Source: Actinomycetota bacterium
Lineage (GTDB): Bacteria; Actinomycetota; Actinomycetes; Actinomycetales; Microbacteriaceae
Assembly (NCBI GenBank): GCA_020161315.1
Contig: JAIUOH010000009.1
Coordinates: 17,701 to 81,700, forward strand
Reading direction: 5' to 3'
Length of the DNA stretch: 64,000 bases
The position numbers were made by a program, and so were the translations under genes. This document shows, one piece after another, positions 61,959 through 64,000 of the stretch. Position 1 is the stretch's first letter; each line of letters starts with the position of its first letter. The notes under the pieces are model-generated. The model saw only the letters and a program-made list of their open reading frames with translations, was not told where the DNA came from and did no database searches.

Positions 61959-63275
61959 TCAGTATCGCCGAAGCAGATCGGTCAAGACCCGGTGCCCAAA
62001 ATCGAGAGCTTCAAGCGGCACGCGCTCGTCAACCCCGTGAAACATGCCCGGAAAGTCGAGATCTGCGGGGAGCCGCAGTGGCACAAACCCGTAGCCGGTG
62101 ATTCCGAGGCGGCTGAGCGCTTTGTTGTCGGTGCCGCCAGAGAGCAGATAGGGCAAGACCTTGGCTTCGGGGTCGTGGTCGCGCAGGCTTGCGATCATTG
62201 CGTCGACCGCCTCGCCCGCAAAGGGCACCTCAAGCCCAATGTCGCTGTGCACCGTCTCGATCTCGATGTCGTCACCGACGATGCGCTGGATCTCGGCGAG
62301 GATGCCCGGCTGATCTGCCGGAAGCGAGCGTACATCGATGAGCGCCTCGGCAGTGTCGGGTATCACGTTGTGTTTGTACCCAGCGTGCAGCACCGTGGGG
62401 TTGCTTGTGTTGCGCAGGCTCGCTTGGATAAAGCCCCCTGCTTTGCCTGTGCGCAAGATGAGCTCTTCGGCGTTGACGGTTTCTGGGTCTTCACCGTAGA
62501 TCTTCGCGATCTCAGAAATAAGCTCGCGCGTCGTGTCACAGAGCGCGAGAGGCCACTCGTGGCGCCCGAGTGCAGCCACTGCTTCGGCAAGCCGGGTGAC
62601 CGCATTGTCGCGCCACACTCGCGAACCGTGCGCCGCCGTGCCCCGCGCCCGCAGCCTAATCCAGTCGAGAGCTTTCTCGCCCGTCTGCACCAGATAGGCA
62701 CGCGTGCCATTCAGTTCGACCGAATACCCACCCACCTCGCTGATTGCGGTCTCTGCACCCGCGAAGAGCTCTGGGTGATGGGTGACGAGGTGGTGAGCAC
62801 CGTACACGCCACCGTTTTCTTCGTCGGCAAAGAATGCGAGGATCACTTCGCGTCGGGGCGCCTCGCCCGCTCTGAGTATCTCAGCGACAGACGTGAGCAT
62901 CATGGCGCACATGTCTTTCATGTCGACCGCGCCGCGCCCCCACAGCATGCCGTCTTTCACAACGCCCGCAAACGGGTCAACACTCCAGTTCGCGGGGTCG
63001 GCAGGCACCACGTCGAGGTGGCCGTGCAGCACAAGCGCCGGCAGCGACGGGTCTGTACCCGCGACGCGGGCAACCACGCTTGTGCGCCCCGGCGCCGACT
63101 CGATCGTGACTGGTTCCAGGCTCAACGCCTTGAGGTATCGCGAGACATAGGCCGCGGCATCGACCTCGGGGTTCGCGTCGCCCTCGCCTCGGTTCGACGT
63201 ATCGAAGCGAATCAGGTCACGGGCAACGCTCGCGGTCTCAGAGAGTGGGGGCAGCTCAAGTGAGTGTTCGGTCAT
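61959..63275 (-). CDS. M20-family metallopeptidase
   Basis: This 438-residue protein is an M20/M25/M40 peptidase (dipeptidase, ArgE/DapE type). Zinc ligands and catalytic residues lie in LHGHLDVVPADP (His and Asp), AFFADEENGGVYG (Glu pair) and MFHGVDERVPLE (His). The RGTAAHGSRVWRDNAV segment is the lid/dimerisation domain. Substrate cannot be named. ATG 63275 has a TACTGT box 6 nt upstream. Confidence 0.92.
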   Translation of the reverse strand: MTEHSLELPPLSETASVARDLIRFDTSNRGEGDANPEVDAAAYVSRYLKALSLEPVTIESAPGRTSVVARVAGTDPSLPALVLHGHLDVVPADPANWSVDPFAGVVKDGMLWGRGAVDMKDMCAMMLTSVAEILRAGEAPRREVILAFFADEENGGVYGAHHLVTHHPELFAGAETAISEVGGYSVELNGTRAYLVQTGEKALDWIRLRARGTAAHGSRVWRDNAVTRLAEAVAALGRHEWPLALCDTTRELISEIAKIYGEDPETVNAEELILRTGKAGGFIQASLRNTSNPTVLHAGYKHNVIPDTAEALIDVRSLPADQPGILAEIQRIVGDDIEIETVHSDIGLEVPFAGEAVDAMIASLRDHDPEAKVLPYLLSGGTDNKALSRLGITGYGFVPLRLPADLDFPGMFHGVDERVPLEALDFGHRVLTDLLRRY

Positions 63276-63281
63276 GCCTCA

Positions 63282-63287
63282 ACAGTA
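63282..63287 (-). promoter_or_regulatory. -10 element (TACTGT) of M20 peptidase gene, leaderless
   Basis: Minus-strand TACTGT ends 6 nt before ATG 63275. Confidence 0.4.
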
Positions 63288-63315
63288 GCGAGAGCCGCCG
63301 ACGTTCTCACCCTGC

Positions 63316-63507
63316 CTATTCGGAGGTTGTCGGCGCAGGCTGCCCCTCGTGCTCATGCGCAACCAGCTCTGGATCAAGATGCGTGGCCGGCCCAAGGTGC
63401 GATGCCCCGCCCTCATCAACCCACCCGTTGCCCGGCGTGTGTGCCGGGTCTGAGTCATGGTCAAGTGCCGAAGACGAGTTTTGCTTGTGCGTATCGCGGT
63501 TACTCAT
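63316..63507 (-). CDS. Small acidic His-rich protein of unknown function
   Basis: This possible 63-residue protein begins MSNRDTHKQNSSS and is rich in Asp, Glu, His, Gly and Pro, with no hydrophobic segment; it would be disordered. GGGAA lies 9 nt before ATG 63507. Codon third positions favour G/C, consistent with coding. It is not recognised as a family and could be spurious. It lies between the M20 peptidase gene and tRNA-Leu. Confidence 0.45.
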   Translation of the reverse strand: MSNRDTHKQNSSSALDHDSDPAHTPGNGWVDEGGASHLGPATHLDPELVAHEHEGQPAPTTSE

Positions 63508-63641
63508 GACGCTCACTTCCCTGCAAAATCAACGGTTTCGCGGGCGCGAACCCTGATCTCAGGCTACGCTCACACCCCCAAAAAAGCGACCGTTCGGCGT
63601 GTCGCGGGCCGCTCGATTTCGTGCCTCACGATTTTCCGTGC

Positions 63642-63675
63642 TAGGTTATTCCCTGTTCGCCGGAACGATCCGGCG
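63642..63675 (+). promoter_or_regulatory. tRNA-Leu promoter candidate and leader hairpin
   Basis: TAGGTT (63642-63647) could be the -10 box, and a perfect hairpin CGCCGGA-ACGA-TCCGGCG (63658-63675) lies in the 5' leader just before the tRNA. No clear -35 was seen. Confidence 0.4.
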
Positions 63676-63683
63676 GGTGGTTC

Positions 63684-63768
63684 GCGCGGGTGGCGGAATG
63701 GCAGACGCGCTAGCTTGAGGTGCTAGTGCCCGTATTAGGGCGTGGGGGTTCAAGTCCCCCTCCGCGCA
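63684..63768 (+). tRNA. tRNA-Leu (anticodon GAG)
   Basis: The cloverleaf is complete: acceptor GCGCGGG pairs with TCCGCGC (one G-U), anticodon stem CTAGC/GCTAG encloses TTGAGGT with anticodon GAG, a long variable arm (class II) CCCG/GGGC-like follows, and the T arm is GGGGG-TTCAAGT-CCCCC. Discriminator A; CCA is not encoded. Confidence 0.97.
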
Positions 63769-63779
63769 CGCGAACAGCT

Positions 63780-63811
63780 AAAAGGCGGTGAGTGAAAACT
63801 CACCGCCTTTT
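63780..63811 (+). terminator. Intrinsic terminator after tRNA-Leu
   Basis: A 14-bp stem (63780-63793 with 63798-63811) with GAAA loop ends in TTTT; the A-tract on the left also lets it serve the convergent gene. Confidence 0.88.
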
Positions 63812-63817
63812 GCGTTC

Positions 63818-64000
63818 TTAAGATGCTCGACGGTAATGCACCGCCACCACTCCGTTGCTGAAGGGTTCGGCCGAGATCAGCTCTAGCGCGCGAGCCTGCG
63901 ATAGGCCGCCGGCGAAGAGCTTCGGCCCTCTGCCAGCGATGAACGGTTGCACCAGGAAGCGATACTCGTCGATCAGGTCGAGCCGATCCAGCGCGACTGC
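63818..64000 (-). CDS. Dihydrofolate reductase family / RibD C-terminal domain protein (3' end only)
   Basis: The last 60 codons of a minus-strand gene run off the window edge. The sequence LVQPFIAGRGPKLFAGGL matches the end of the RibD_C/DHFR-like fold (the VxPxxxGxGxxLF pattern), followed by ALELISAEPFSNGVVAVHYRR and stop. Many such stand-alone proteins are uncharacterised reductases; without the N-terminus nothing more can be said. Confidence 0.8.
   Translation of the reverse strand, partial: AVALDRLDLIDEYRFLVQPFIAGRGPKLFAGGLSQARALELISAEPFSNGVVAVHYRRAS

Noticed and set aside
61944-63263. Long open frame (about 440 codons) on the plus strand
   Set aside because: It is antisense to the M20 peptidase gene, which has all zinc and catalytic motifs. 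High GC keeps the opposite strand free of stops.
1-64000. CRISPR arrays, insertion sequences, prophage or integrative elements
   Set aside because: No regularly spaced repeats, no transposase, integrase or phage structural proteins were found; the only repeats are those described near 17.9 and 43.1 kb.

Overview
The window reads as one contiguous piece of a high-GC actinobacterial chromosome, almost certainly of the family Microbacteriaceae (order Micrococcales). The evidence is gene content and order: whiA, a glycolytic block with secG and an RbpA-like gene, pgi-tal-tkt next to ctaB, ctaA beside a suf operon, a qcrCAB/ctaCDEF respiratory block beside trpD and erpA, pafBC-tatC-helY-lnt-rbpA, and mycothiol ligase mshC. 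The genus cannot be fixed from sequence reading alone; a Leucobacter-like organism is a guess. No phage genes, integrase, transposase or CRISPR array were seen.

Layout. 1-4.2 kb: whiA (5' truncated), sodA, pgk, tpiA, secG and a divergent RbpA paralogue, closed by a bidirectional terminator. 4.2-10.1 kb: pgi-tal-tkt on the minus strand, then ctaB on plus. 10.2-13.6 kb: a Cys/Met-metabolism PLP enzyme, a methyltransferase, a small membrane protein and ctaA. 13.9-19.8 kb: sufB-sufD-Rieske-sufC-sufT, an intergenic region with unusual repeats, and an ABC-F ATPase. 19.8-28.4 kb: cutinase-type lipoprotein, SURF1/small Cys protein/DUF3099 operon, fabG, a PEP-mutase/ICL-family enzyme, serB, an orphan ABC ATPase, L31 type B, a DnaQ-like exonuclease, an alpha/beta hydrolase and a SpoU-type RNA methyltransferase. 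28.4-32.2 kb: PAP2 phosphatase, then the most accessory-looking unit, a MacA/MacB-like ABC export operon whose adaptor gene is frameshifted in a run of six C. 32.2-42.0 kb: trpD and the bc1-aa3 respiratory supercomplex genes, interrupted by a TetR and a GNAT gene. 42.0-49.1 kb: erpA, a DUF3043 gene with a duplicated tail, pyrD, nrdR, hisD, a methyltransferase, an SDR and the canonical rbpA. 49.2-58.7 kb: a long minus-strand array lnt-helY-tatC-pafC-pafB-FKBP-trmI-HAD. 58.8-64 kb: PAC2 protein, mshC, uppP, an M20 peptidase, a small acidic protein, tRNA-Leu(GAG) and the 3' end of a RibD_C/DHFR-like gene.

How it works together. The core is aerobic energy metabolism: heme A synthesis (ctaB, ctaA), cytochrome oxidase assembly (SURF1), the bc1-aa3 complex, Fe-S cluster assembly (suf, erpA) and superoxide defence. 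Carbon genes are a partial set: pgk-tpiA and pgi-tal-tkt are present, but gap and zwf-opcA-pgl are missing from the places where relatives carry them. The Pup-proteasome block is likewise missing between trmI and FKBP-pafBC, and tatA between pafC and tatC. These absences are local; the rest of the genome is not visible.

Beyond the annotation, the best leads are two loci (sufT at 17.9 kb and the DUF3043 gene at 43.1 kb) where the last codons of a gene, including the stop, are repeated downstream with a single synonymous difference and a hairpin between the copies; a 27-bp perfect inverted repeat after sufT; the frameshifted export adaptor with AT-rich palindromes upstream of it; and at least a dozen genes whose TANNNT -10 box ends 6-8 nt before the start codon, implying leaderless transcripts, in two cases with the previous gene's TAG stop forming part of that box.
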